Below, piece by piece: positions 1 to 10,630 of a DNA stretch of 64,000 nucleotides. A program made the translations under genes and the position numbers. The DNA comes from Vanrija pseudolonga. Lineage: Eukaryota > Basidiomycota > Tremellomycetes > Trichosporonales > Trichosporonaceae. The notes under the pieces were generated by a model. The model did not search any database, was not told where the DNA came from, and saw nothing but the letters and a program-made list of their open reading frames with translations. The stretch lies in assembly GCF_020906515.1 (NCBI RefSeq), contig NC_085849.1:1116001-1180000 (forward strand), written 5' to 3'. Within the stretch, counting starts at the first letter, position 1. Every line of letters starts with the position of its first letter.

Positions 1-1698
1 ATTGAAGACTCGGCGCTGCGCCTCATCACGGGCCTCAACGACCTCGGCCTCAAGCGCGACGACGTGGCCTGCATCTGGTCGCTCAACTCGCTCGAGTGGA
101 TCCAGGCGCTGTTCGGCTGCATGGCCGCTGGCCTTGTCGTGTCCCCCGCCAACCAGGCATAGTGAGTGACACACCCAACCTCGGTGGTTCACCCGAGCCC
201 GAGCCGCGTTCCGAGGTTTCTTGGCGGCTAGCAAGCAAGCAGCTGACATCCATCCCTCATCACAGCGCCGCCCATGAAATCGCCCACCAGATCAACAACT
301 CGGGCTCGACCATCCTCTTCATCGACCCCGTCCTCCTCCCCATCTTTGAACAGGCGCGTAAAGAGATCAAGCGCGACTTTCCCGACGACCGCATTGTGCT
401 CCTCGTCCCTAGGGACCAGAAGCCGCTCGGCACGGGCCACAAGGCCCTCAGCGAGCTCTTTGGCCGCCGCGGTGTCCCCGAGCGCCGTGAGGGCGTGCAT
501 GTCCACGACACGGCGACTCTCTGCTACTCGTCGGGCACGACCGGTCTCCCCAAGGGTGTCATGACGACCCACCACAACCTCACCAGCCAGATCCAGGCCT
601 TCAACGTCGCCTACGAGCCCCTCGACTACCACAAGGATGTCATCCTCGGCTTTGTCCCATTCAGCCACATCTACGGCCTGTCCGTCCTCATGTTCCAGGT
701 CTTGTCAAAGGCCACGCCAGTGGTTATTCTTCCTCGTTTCGACGAGCTCGCCGCGCTGCGTGCGATCGAGAAGGTGAGTGTGGCAGTGGCAGTGGCAGTG
801 GCAGCGGCAGCTGGAATATTCCACCACACCGGCTAACCCCCCACAGTACAGGGTCACACACTGCCTCATCGTCCCCCCAGTTATCATCACGCTCGTGCAC
901 TCGCAGCACCTCGACAGCTTTGACGTGTCGTCGCTCAGGAGTGTCATGTCGGCTGCCGCCCCGCTGTCTACCGAGCTTGCCGAGGCCTTCCGCAAGCGTC
1001 TCCCCGGCGCCTTCATCACCCAGGGCTACGGCCTTACCGAGACTTCGCCCATCATCACGACGTTTACGTCGCACGACTCGCAGGGCAAGGCCGGCTCCAT
1101 CGGCCGCCTGCTGCCCACGTTTGAGGCGCGCCTCGTCACCCCGGACGGTGGCGACGCTGCCCGCGGCGAGCGCGGTGAGCTCTGGGTCCGCTCGCCATCC
1201 GTCATGAAGGGCTACCACGCCAACCCCGAGGCGACTGCCAAGACCATGTCGGGCGAGTGGTTCAAGACGGGTGACGTGCTGGTGCGCGACGACGACGGAT
1301 GGTACACTGTTGTCGACCGTGTCAAGGAGCTCATCAAGTTCAAGGGCTTCCAGGTTCCCCCCGCCGAGATGGAGGGTCTGCTGCTCCAGAACCCCAAGGT
1401 TGCCGATGCCGGTGTTGTCGGCGTGTACGACGCGTCGCAGGCCACCGAGCTGGTGCGCGCGTACGTCGTGCCGAAGAATGTGACGCTCAAAACGGCCGAG
1501 GACGAGGCGGCGTACGCGCGTGAGCTGTCGGCATGGGTCGCCGCCCGTGTCGCGCACTACAAGCGTCTGTCTGGCGGCGTCGCCATTGTCGACTCGATCC
1601 CCAAGACGCCATCGGGCAAGATCCTGCGCAAGGACCTGCGTGTGCGCGCGCAGGCCGAGCGCGATGCCACCGGCCACGGCGCGACGGCCAAGTTGTAG
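1..1698 (+). CDS. Peroxisomal AMP-dependent acyl-CoA ligase (4-coumarate-CoA ligase-like), 5' end outside window
   Basis: Adenylate-forming enzyme that activates a carboxylic acid to acyl-AMP and then acyl-CoA. Exons seen: 1-161, 266-773, 847-1698; introns have GTGAGT donors and CACAG acceptors. The start codon lies upstream of the window. The P-loop motif SSGTTGLPKGV is in exon 2. Exon 3 holds GYGLTETSP, the hinge and A8 region (FKTGDVLVRDDDGWYTVVDR) and the A10 lysine motif PKTPSGKILRKDL. The protein ends in Ala-Lys-Leu, a type 1 peroxisomal targeting signal, so a peroxisomal location is inferred. The motif order fits the 4CL/luciferase-like branch of the ANL superfamily; the acid substrate (fatty, phenylpropanoid or other) cannot be told. 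Intron 2 carries a short GGCAGT repeat. Confidence 0.93.
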
Positions 1699-2865
1699 GC
1701 GTTGGCGTATCCGACGTCATCAGTAGTAGTAAATCTGCCCAGCGGCGGGCATAGTGTAGGGCCGGGCTCGGCCCGGCCTGTTGTATACCTTGGTTTTTGG
1801 CGACGACGACATGCAATCGCAATGCACTCGACTTGATAGGGCAAGTCGAGCGGGGGAGGGTGAGAGGTGTGGGCGAGAGGGCGAGAGCGGCGGCCAAGAT
1901 AAACGATAGTGGCTAGTGTGACGCTAACGGGGGAGTGGGCACCGGGGGGGGGGGGGGGGGGGACGCACGAAGGCACGCAAGATAACAAGCACGCGTAAAT
2001 AAGGCATAACGCCAGCGGCCAGCGGCTGGTCGTCCGACTGGCTCGCCCAAACGAACGAACGAACGCCACGCACATTGTCGTGTCGGTGGCACGACCAACG
2101 GCCCGAAGCCGATGCCAGCGAGGGAGCGACAATAGGCCAGTGATCGCCAGTGAGGAGTTTCTGCGTCGCGTCGGGTTTGGGCGGGGGGGGGGGGGGAGGG
2201 GGGGGGGGATCGCCACGCCCCGCCACGCCGCGCCGCGCGCTGTTGTGCATGCGTGCTATGCGATCGCTAGAGCGTATTGTTGTTTTGTAGGCGTGGAATT
2301 GTGGAATGTGCGTTGAGCGTCTACGCCACGGTGTGAGCGTCAATCAAATCGCTCAGAGGGCACGAGGGGTGAGGCGGCGCCACGCGTGCGAGGGGTGCTG
2401 CGGAGTGCGATCAGCGATCAGCGCTCATAGCAGCATTAGTGGGCGGAGGACGCGCCGATGACCCCGCAGGAGCGTGTCAGCAGCCGACAGTGCACGTCCA
2501 CGAGCGAGCGACTGGCGATCATCACGCGGCGCGGCGCCGAGGCGCTACTCGCTGCTGCTGCGCGCAGACGAGCCTTTGTCCCTCGCCTCGCTGGTATGCG
2601 CCACGCCACACCCACCCGCCGGCGCCACCCGCCGAACAATAGACAGCTGCAAACAAGCTTGTTGCTGCTCTATTGTTCTCGGTATAACAATAGACACGGC
2701 TGTGGGGTTGACGCACGGGCGTGGGGATAAGCTGGCAGTCTGTCTGGTGGCCAGAAGAAAACGGCGCGAGGTGGCGACAGCGGGGCGAAGTACGCGCATG
2801 TTGCTGCGCTAATATGTAGTTAGTCGTGGCCTCGACGACACGACACCCCCACACACACCACATGC
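1699..2865. other. Gene-poor interval with two long poly-G tracts
   Basis: No convincing gene. The interval follows the ligase stop codon and holds a 19-G run at 1944-1962 and a G14-A-G11 run at 2183-2208. Frames that are open on either strand here are low-complexity and lack splice or domain support. It probably contains the ligase terminator and the promoter of the next gene. Confidence 0.6.
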
Positions 2866-3744
2866 ATGCCGCAGCCCGACCCCGCCGCAGCGATAGACGA
2901 GCGCGCCACGACTACCCCGGCGCGCGATCCCAGCCCGCCGACCCGGCGACGCGCGCCGCCTCCCCCGATCCTCGTGGTGCCGTTCACGCCGGCGCCGAGC
3001 CCCCCTCCTCCGCCGCGCGCCAGCATGCCGCAGAGGCCAGGGCTGCGCCGCGCGATGACCGACGAGCCACCCGCTTTCCCCAGCGGCGGTGTGCCCATGT
3101 GCCGGACTGAGAGCGTGCCCGTGCTCACTTATGCCGAGCTTGCGGCGGGCGGGCGGGAGCGAGAGCGGGCGTGTGGTGTGTGAGTCGCGCAAGTGGGGTG
3201 ACGAGCGCTGACAATGAACAGACCACGGTCCGGGCCGAGGGCGTTGCCTCTGCCTCTGCCTGTGCCTCTACATTTGCCTCTGCCACTGCCGCCCCCGCTG
3301 CCGCCGCTGCAGCACCCTCGGCACGTCTTCTCCGACCCCTTCACCCTCACCGCCGAGCCCGACGCGGCGAGCGACGAGGAGCCGGGCGCCGACGACGCCG
3401 ACGTCGACCCACGACCGCTACACCACACACGACACCACCACCGCGCGTCGCACCCGCTGGTGCCGTACACGACCGCCGTCACTGCCCCTCTGCCGCCCGC
3501 CTCGCCCCGCCGCGCGTCAGACATGGACGCCGTGCTGCAGATCCGGAGGCGCGCCGCGGCCGCCGAGCGTAATGCCGCGGCGACGCCCAACCGGCACACC
3601 ATGCACGCTGCGTCGCTTAGACTGCCCCGCTTGGGCGAGGACGACGGCGCGCTGTACCTCCATCTGCTGCACCACCACCCCCACCCCCATCCCCAGCATC
3701 ACCATCACCATCACCATCCGCATCAGCATCATCGCCGCCTCTAG
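2866..3744 (+). CDS. Hypothetical low-complexity protein, Pro-rich with a His-rich C-terminus
   Basis: Not recognised. Two exons, 2866-3179 and 3222-3744, are joined by a 42-nt intron with GTGAGT donor, GCTGAC branch point and CAG acceptor; the reading phase is kept across it, giving about 278 aa. The first exon is Pro/Arg/Ala-rich. The second starts with a Leu-Pro run made by CCTCTG-type repeats, has an acidic patch (DAASDEEPGADDADVD), then a more ordinary stretch near DMDAVLQIRRRAAAAERNAA, and ends in a His-rich tail. No domain, signal peptide or membrane segment is visible. The well-formed intron is the main support. It could instead be a GC-rich spurious frame, so confidence is limited. 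Confidence 0.42.
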
Positions 3745-3876
3745 CGCGGCACACATTGCACACATACAATTGTATCAGATAGTATCATGCAGCCGAGTAT
3801 CATGCGCCGAGTACGAGGTAATGCTGTCCTGTCTGTCTTCGCGCCTAGGACGCGGGCTGGTGTCTACGCCCGCCGC

Positions 3877-4742
3877 CTACTTGCCCTCCTTGGCCGCCTC
3901 CTCCTTGAGCTTCTTGGCCAACAGCTTGCCGCCGACGTTGCGCGCGTTGGCCGCGGCCCGCTCAATCCCGCCCGCATGCGCCTTCTTGTACAGCGTGAGC
4001 GCGGTTTCGAGGTTATCCGTCGACTCGAGGATCGCCGCCAGGTTGTACTGGATCTCGGCGTCCTCGGGCGAGATGGACATGGCGGCGGTGAGCGCCTTGA
4101 TGGCCTCGGCGGCGTTGGGGGGCTTGGACATCATGTAGGCCGAGCCGAGGTCTGCGAGCGAGTGACGAGCGCGGAGCGCGAGTCGCGAGCGGCGTAGGCG
4201 GGCGAGGGTTAGGGAGGTTTAGTAAGGTCGAATGAGGCGGAAGAAGGAGCAGAGCAGAGCAGGTGACGCAAACGCCATCGTCAGCGCCGTAACCCAGCCA
4301 CACCCCACCCAACCCAACCCACTAGTGTACGCATCTGCCGACGGCTCAAGCGCAATGCTCGCGCGCCACGCATCAATAGCAGCAGGCAGCTGTCCGAGCT
4401 GGTACTCGACCACGCCGAGGTTGAACCACCCGCCCGACGTGGGCTTGGCGCCCACGCTCTCCGTGTACATGGCGCGCGCTTTGGCCAGGTCGCCCTCCTC
4501 GAGGGCGCGCGTGCCGTCCTCGAGCAGCGACTGGGCGTGCGCGAGCTGCGTGTCGCCTGCTGACGGCGTGTCGGGGGGTGTAGCGTAGGCTGGGCGTGAG
4601 CTCGAAGAAATGGGATGCTGAGCTTACACCGTGAGAACGACGGCACGCGGGATGCAGGAGCCACGAAGGCGGCACGCGCGACGGCGACGGTCGGACGCGA
4701 CCTTGGCACTGCACGCAGAGCTACACGCGCGAATCGAGACAT
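3877..4742 (-). CDS. Predicted mitochondrial tetratricopeptide-repeat protein
   Basis: Three exons on the minus strand (4742-4628, 4556-4323, 4151-3877) give 207 aa. The N-terminus MSRFARVALRAVPRSRP is Arg/Ala/Ser-rich without acids, a typical mitochondrial presequence of about 38 residues. After it come at least three TPR-like helical pairs, around GWFNLGVVEYQLGQLPAAID, NLGSAYMMSKPPNAAEAI and IQYNLAAILESTDNLETALT, and a Lys-rich C-terminus. Introns use GTAAGC and GTGGGT donors. TPR proteins act as docking scaffolds; the partner is unknown. An upstream start in another frame at 4827 was not used because it does not join to the TPR frame. Confidence 0.8.
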
Positions 4743-5073
4743 TGTTGTTGATGGACAGTGTCGACACCTTGGTCGCCGAAATAATCTCACTCACCGATCT
4801 CACCCATTGCCGATCTCGCTCCGGCATATTTGGCTCCGCATTCCCGTGACTCGCCGCCCCGGCGGCGCGGCAATGACGGCGACGACGTGTCTGTCGATCT
4901 CATGGCCGTGTCGATTGTTCACTTTGTCTGCTTCAATCTCACTGTTCTTGCACAGGTACTCGGTGTAGCCGTGCGCACATAGTACCCGACGAGCGCATCG
5001 CGATTCAACTCGACCTGCAGACGACTGCAAGCCACCACACTCGCTGCTCGCTCCCTCGCAGCTCGCCCCCGCG
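4743..5073. promoter_or_regulatory. Divergent promoter between the TPR gene and DSC3
   Basis: A 331-bp gap between two start codons pointing away from each other. No gene or clear motif seen; inferred to hold both promoters and 5' leaders. Confidence 0.5.
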
Positions 5074-6510
5074 ATGTCATCCCCACCACAAGAGGACCAG
5101 CCCCTCCTCCCGCCCGGCACGCACCTCACCGCCGCGGCCTCCCGCTCCAAGCTCCAGGCAAGAAGATACCTCACGCCGCCGGAAGGTCCGCCGTCGCCAA
5201 AATCGGAAAAGGCGCGGGGGAAGCAGCGCGCAGTCGACACGTCGGACGAGGACGAGCCGGCCGTCCCCAAGGCGAAGGGTAAGGCGCGTAAGGCCGAGGC
5301 TGGTCGCGCCGTCACTGTCATCTTCTCAAACGAGGAGGCAGGCGGTAACCTCGAAGTCTGGGTCGAGGACGGCGAGAGCGTGGGGCATGTGAAGGAGAAC
5401 GTGAGTGGCGGTGTTGCATCCGACGCTGACGACGCAGATCCGGCACTTGCGCCCCTCGCTCGCAGGGCTGCAACTGCGTCTGATCCATGCAGGCCGCCTA
5501 CTAACCGACGGTATTTTGCTCCTCCCGTGGCTCCGCAGCCTGGAGGAGCGGGTGCGCCGGCAGGCCGCCGGCGTGGGCGGTGATGTTGGCGAGGTGCTCC
5601 GCGAAGTCGGCCTGACAGACGAAGGGGCCGACAAGCCGCGCCCCCCGGAGAAGATCTACCTGCACTGTAATGTTGGTGGCCCGCAAGCCGCTGGCGAGTC
5701 AACGCCCAGCGACGCGGCGGAGGAGGCGCCCGCGCCTAGGCGACGCGGATTCGACGCACTCCTCGATGCTGGACTCAGCCCTGAGGAGGTCGCGCAGATG
5801 CGCCGCCAGTTCTACGAGAGCAGAGGGGAGGAGGTGCCCGATGGGCTGGACGCTGGGGACGTCAATGACGAGCATGCGCGTGCGTTGGAGGAGCAGTGGA
5901 TTGAGGGAGACTTGACGCCAGCGACCGCGACTAGTGAGTTGGCGTGTGGCCCGCTGCCACCCCTCGGCGTGCTAACAACCCTAGCCTCAACCGAAGGCAT
6001 GTACACGTCCATACTGCACGGCCTCCTCATCGGCTTCCTGGTGCCCCTGACGCCGTGGTTCTTCTTCCGGGACCCGCCGCTACCCAACTTCTTCGACGCC
6101 GAGGCGGAGGCGACAGACCTGCGGCGAAGGGAAGAAGAGGCGCAGAGGGCCGAGGACGAGCGCCGCGCCCGCGTGCACGCCGTAGCGATGGGTCTCGCGG
6201 TGCCGCGCGACGACTCGGCGCGCCCGTCGACCGACACGACGGGCAACGCGAGCCCGAGCACCCCAAGCCTGCTGGAGGCGATCGCGCCAACACAGCAGCC
6301 CAGCACGTCGACGACGGATACCGTCTCTGCGCGCGTGTCCTCGTCCCCGCTGGTCGGAGCCGAGGTCGTCTCGTCGGTCGTGTTTGGCAAGCGCATGCAG
6401 GTGGGCTTGGTGCGCGTGGCAGCGCTAACGAACCCCAGATCGGCGTGATTCTCGGGACCATCATCAACGTCTTGACTGGCGTTGCCCGGTTCGTCCTGAC
6501 CCCGGGATGA
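5074..6510 (+). CDS. DSC3: DSC E3 ubiquitin ligase complex subunit 3
   Basis: Subunit of the Golgi/endosomal Dsc ligase, which in fission yeast and Cryptococcus-type fungi is needed for proteolytic activation of SREBP and for membrane-protein quality control. Exons 5074-5400, 5438-5933, 5985-6400 and 6439-6510 give 436 aa. Residues about 83-150 form a ubiquitin-like domain (VTVIFSNEEAGGNLEVWVED ... LRLIHAGRLL). From about residue 213 comes the family C-terminal block (GFDALLDAGLSPEEVAQMRR, QFYESRG), followed by two membrane segments: one at MYTSILHGLLIGFLVPLTPW and a last one in exon 4 (IGVILGTIINVLTGVARFVL). A Lys-rich charged segment precedes the ubiquitin-like domain. Order and length fit the family well. 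Confidence 0.9.
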
Positions 6511-7288
6511 GTCGGCGTGCCCGACGACGGCGGTGACACGTGTGAGCGACCCACGGCATGTAGTGAAGATCGTGGCATGTAACCATATGCTTTGTACCCC
6601 GCGGTCATCTCGCCATCTCGCCCGGCCGCATCTCGTGTGCCTTCATTATCCAAGGCCTCGCCATGACGACCCATGTGGGAACGCTAGTGCCTAGCCGTTG
6701 CCCGCACGGCATGTCGGTGCTGAAACACGTCCTGGAGGTGTAATGTTGCGTTGTGTTCTGCCCGACCCGATTCCCATCATTGTGACAGCGCGACGGGCAT
6801 GCCGAGACACTTGTCGGGCAAGCCGGGGGGGTTAGACACCTCGTCAGGATGCGTTAATTGCTCATTGGCTGCGCAGCAAGCGACGACGAGGGGGCACAGT
6901 GTCAAGGGTAACACGGCAGCCATCCGTGGCAAGGCGTTGTGGCGCCCCCTGCCGCCTCTCTTTGCCCTATCAACACCGCAACAAGCATGTAAATAACGAC
7001 ATGAATCACCAATCACCGGGCTTAGAATCGCGAAAGAGGTGCATAACGGCCATCGAGGCGTGTCACCACCGTCATAACCACAGCAAAGGCAGGAAGGAGG
7101 AGGGAGAACAGAACTGGCCGAATCAGATTGTATATGGATTAGGTCTGAGCGAGAGAAGGGGTGTGGTGTCGGACGACCCAGGCGGGCGTGGGCGTGCGGG
7201 GCGCGCAGCCTACGGCCTGCGCCTGCGCCTGCGCTCAGCCTCCGCCGAGGACGTGCTTCTAGTGCTTTATCGTCGGACCAGAGCCAGC
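6511..7288. other. Convergent 3' intergenic interval
   Basis: 778 bp between the DSC3 stop and the stop of the GPI-protein gene. I see no gene; open frames on the plus strand from about 7368 on are antisense shadows of the Ser-rich exon. Presumably the two 3' UTRs and terminators. Confidence 0.5.
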
Positions 7289-8117
7289 TTAGAGGGCGAT
7301 CCAGCCGGCGATACCGGCGGCAACGGCCAGGCCGGCGGGGGCAAGGAGCTGCTCGGCGCCGCTGGGCTTGTTCGAGGCGGAAGCCGAGGGGGCGTGCGAG
7401 ACGGACGAGACAGAGGCCGAAGCGCCCGACGTGGCCGAGTGGCTCGCCGAGCCAGTGGCAGAGCCCGAGGCGGAGGCAGAGCCCGAAGCCGAGGCCGAGC
7501 CGCTGGGGAGCGACGAGGTCGAGTTGGCGGCGGCGGTGCCCGAGGGGCTGACCGACGAGGTGCTCGAGTTGACAATGGCGGCCTGGTCGGGGGTGAAGGT
7601 GCCGTTGGTGCCGCGGATGCTGCGGTGACGTTAGTGGTGAACCTTGTGGGCGGAGACTAAACTGGGACCGCGGTCTGCTATTCCTGCACAAGCCGAAACA
7701 ACCCCAAACCCCGCAGCTCTAGAACAAACCAACTCACGTGAAGCGGCCCGAGAACGACTGGTAAGGAAGAGTGCCGTTGCGGAGCGAGTTCGAGGTCACG
7801 CGGACAAAGTAGTACTGGCCGTCCTGGCCGATGGTGGGGTCAATGGTGGCGGTGACAGTCTGGGCCTTGGAGACGTCGACGTCCGAGGCGAGGTTCTGGA
7901 CGACGACCTGGGTGAGCGGCGAGCCGACGGCAATGTCGACCGACGAGGGGCCAATGTCGGCGAGCTTGGCACCGGCGCCGTCGTCCTGCCAGGTGACGTT
8001 GATGGTCTGGCCGGCCTCGACGATGGACGACGCGGTGGGGTTGGTGATGTAGACGCCGGCGTTGACAGAGGACGCGAGGGCGATGAGGGTGGCGAAGAGG
8101 GCGGTGACGGCGACCAT
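7289..8117 (-). CDS. GPI-anchored cell-surface protein with Kre9/Knh1-like N-terminal domain
   Basis: Two exons (8117-7738, 7619-7289) give 236 aa. The protein starts with a signal peptide (MVAVTALFATLIALASSVNA). Residues about 21-125 match the fungal Ser-Thr-rich GPI-anchored membrane family fold (VYITNPTASSIVEAGQTINV, TWQDDG, and a segment ending GQYYFVRVTS). A Ser/Ala/Gly repeat region follows (units like GSASASGS), then a hydrophobic tail (LLAPAGLAVAAGIAGWIAL) preceded by small residues, as expected for GPI attachment. Family members are secreted wall or membrane glycoproteins, some linked to beta-1,6-glucan assembly; the exact role is not known. The ATG at 8117 is chosen because it directly opens the signal peptide. 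Confidence 0.87.
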
Positions 8118-9042
8118 TGTGGTGGATGGGGTGGGTTGAACGAGTGTGGGTGGATGTAGAGAGCGTGAGTGGCAGCTAAAGTAGCGCGCGTAGAGCAAGA
8201 AGAGGTTGATGGACAGAGTGCAAAGAGAGATGGGGCGGCGTGATGAAGAAAAGGGCGTGCTGTGGGCTACCAACGACGACGGCGCAGGCGTCGAGTGTGC
8301 GTGCCAAGCGGAACAGGTGGGGAGACGAGGGGAGACGAGGGACGAGGGACTGAGCGAAAACGCCTCACAGCCGTGTTGGACGACAACGGCGGATGGAATG
8401 ATGAGTGCGTGATCGCGAGCAGGCTGCCAGGCAGGGCACGCGCGCCGCAGCCACAGCAGGGGGGGGGGAGTGATCCGAGCAGAAGAGGTACCCGGCGTAA
8501 CAAATGGCAGAAGACGATGCACCTGCGGCAGTGCATCGCGCGGCGGGAACCCAATGCGAGACAGGGGTAAACAAGCAAAACAAACGACGCGGTCGACGCG
8601 CGCGACGCCGCGTTTATCCACAACAAACCTTAACTCAGGGACACGGCAGCGTACACAAAACCCTGGCGAGGGCGCTGGGAGGGCGCACGGGCCCAGGGGC
8701 GCCGCGCCCAGCAAGCACTGACGCACAGACCTACCACAAAATGCCAAGCACAAATACTTCCGCTCCACCACACGCCAGATGAAACCGACATGGCGAAGAG
8801 AGCGCGCGGGGTCCCCATACTCGGAGCTTTGGGTAACCCCGCTCCTGCCACGTGGTTGTGGCATCTATTTCGGCCGGGATACGCGGTCGGGATTCGAGTC
8901 GAGAGGATGGATCGGCCGCCGTTTTCGACACAGCCAGCCAGCCAGCAGCGAGCCAGCCAGCGAGAGTCGAGCCGAAAGTCAAGTAGTCGACAGACTAATA
9001 TCTCGACCACAACTCACCCACTCGCATCCCGCACCACCCAAA
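8118..9042. promoter_or_regulatory. Divergent intergenic region upstream of the GPI protein and ILV6
   Basis: 925 bp with no supported gene. A long minus-strand frame extends upstream of the GPI-protein start (to 8864) but is compositionally unlike the protein and precedes a clear signal peptide. A G9-type tract lies near 8461-8469. Probably promoters and 5' leaders of both genes. Confidence 0.5.
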
Positions 9043-10382
9043 ATGTCGCTGTCAGCAAGCCTCAGGCAGCAGGCCCGCCCCCTCGCGCGTGCGCTCAGCA
9101 CGTCGGCGACCGCACGTTCCGGCAACAAGCCCAAGCCGATCGACGACAGCACGAGCGCGCTCAACTGTGAGTTGAGGTTGGTCCGAGTGATGGCGCGCGG
9201 GGGTAGTGATGGGGTTGAGATGCCGAGCGGACACGGACACGGACAGCGTCCCGAGATACAGCGGCCTGCTGCCAGCTGGTACACCGGCCCGAGATTGCTC
9301 GCTCGTGCTCCTGCTCGCTTGCTCGCTCGCCGTGCTCGAGACTGCCCGCGCGATGGTGATCTGATCGGCGCGGGGCCGCAAAGCTCGAGTCGACTTCGAG
9401 TCGGGCGCACCAAGACCACAACCCAGCTACAGCTCTAACACCCGCAGACAAGATGCACCGCCCGTCAGCGCGCCTGCCCCACCTCGCGACCGCTGTCCCC
9501 CGTGCTCCTAGCGCCGAGGACGCCGTGACCAACATCCTGTACAACACGCCTGCCCCCAGCACCGAGCCCTTCAAGCGCCATCTCCTCAACTGTCTCGTCC
9601 AGAACGAGCCCGGTGTCCTGTCCCGCGTGTCGGGTATCCTCGCCGGCCGTGGCTTCAACATCGGTGAGTAGTAGTGTGCCGTATTGGCCACGCCACGCCC
9701 GCTGACAAGGCCAGACTCGCTCGTTGTCTGCCAGACCGAGATCCGCGACCTCTCGCGCATGTCCATCGTCCTCAAGGGCCAGGACGCCGTGATCGAGCAG
9801 GCGCGCCGCCAGCTCGAGGACCTCGTCCCCGTGTGGGCCGTGCTCGACTACACCAACACGTCGGTGATTGAGCGCGAGCTCCTGCTTGCCAAGATCTCGA
9901 TCCTGGGCCCCGAGTTTGCCCAGCAGCAGCTCACCCCCGGCGCCGTGTCGTCCGACCCCATCGACCAGCTCCAGCAGCGCGAGGAGGCCCTCGCCCGCCA
10001 GTTTGAGCACTCGGGCGAGCGCGACAGCCTCCCCGCCGGCGTGCCCCAGCCTGAGCTTTACCCCTCAAGGCCCCGCGGCGCCGCCTCGCCCTCGGAGCTT
10101 CTTATCGCCAAGAACCTCCACCTCGCGGCCATCAAGACGCTCGCCGACCAGTTTGGCGGCCGCGTCGTCGACGTCGCCGAGTCGAGCTGTACCGTCGAGC
10201 TGACCGCCAAGTCGTCGCGCGTCGAGGCCTTCCTCGGCCTCGTCAGCCCATTCGGCGTCCTCGAGGCTGCCCGCTCAGGAACCATGCTCCTCCCCCGTAC
10301 CCCCGTCGCCAGATGGACCGAGGAGGACGAGGTCACGGCTGTTGCCGAGTCGCTCGACGCGTCGCTCCTCCCCCCCGGATAA
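9043..10382 (+). CDS. ILV6: Acetolactate synthase regulatory (small) subunit, mitochondrial
   Basis: Regulatory subunit that activates the catalytic ALS subunit and gives valine feedback inhibition in branched-chain amino acid synthesis in mitochondria. Exons 9043-9166, 9448-9663 and 9715-10382 give 335 aa. The first exon encodes an Arg/Ala/Ser-rich mitochondrial presequence (MSLSASLRQQARPLARALST). An ACT domain spans about residues 86-160 (HLLNCLVQNEPGVLSRVSGI, LAGRGFNIDSLVVCQTE), followed by the fungal insertion and the second ACT-like domain (IAKNLHLAAIKTLADQFGGR, VVDVAESSCTVELT). Intron 1 is 281 nt, much longer than most introns here, and separates the presequence from the mature protein. 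Confidence 0.95.
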
Positions 10383-10630
10383 ACAAGCAGTTTAAAAACA
10401 ACATTGGGTTGTGGTTGTGTACATATGCAATAGTGGATATCGGTGTGTGTGGGGGTCGCGGTGGGGTGTGTGGACAGAGTTTGTGGCAGTTGTCTGACGT
10501 GATGAGGCGAGGACGTGCACTGTGACTGGGCCCGAGTCCGCGAACACCGACGACCAACAGTGAGCCCAACTGTGCTTTGCGCGAGTGCTGCATTTTTATG
10601 TCTACTAGATTCTAGGCATGGTGATACCTC

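Noticed and set aside
7734-8864. 376-codon minus-strand frame that includes the GPI protein's first exon and extends far upstream
   Set aside because: The upstream part is low-complexity and unlike the protein; a clear signal peptide begins at the ATG at 8117, so the extension is chance readthrough of a GC-rich leader.
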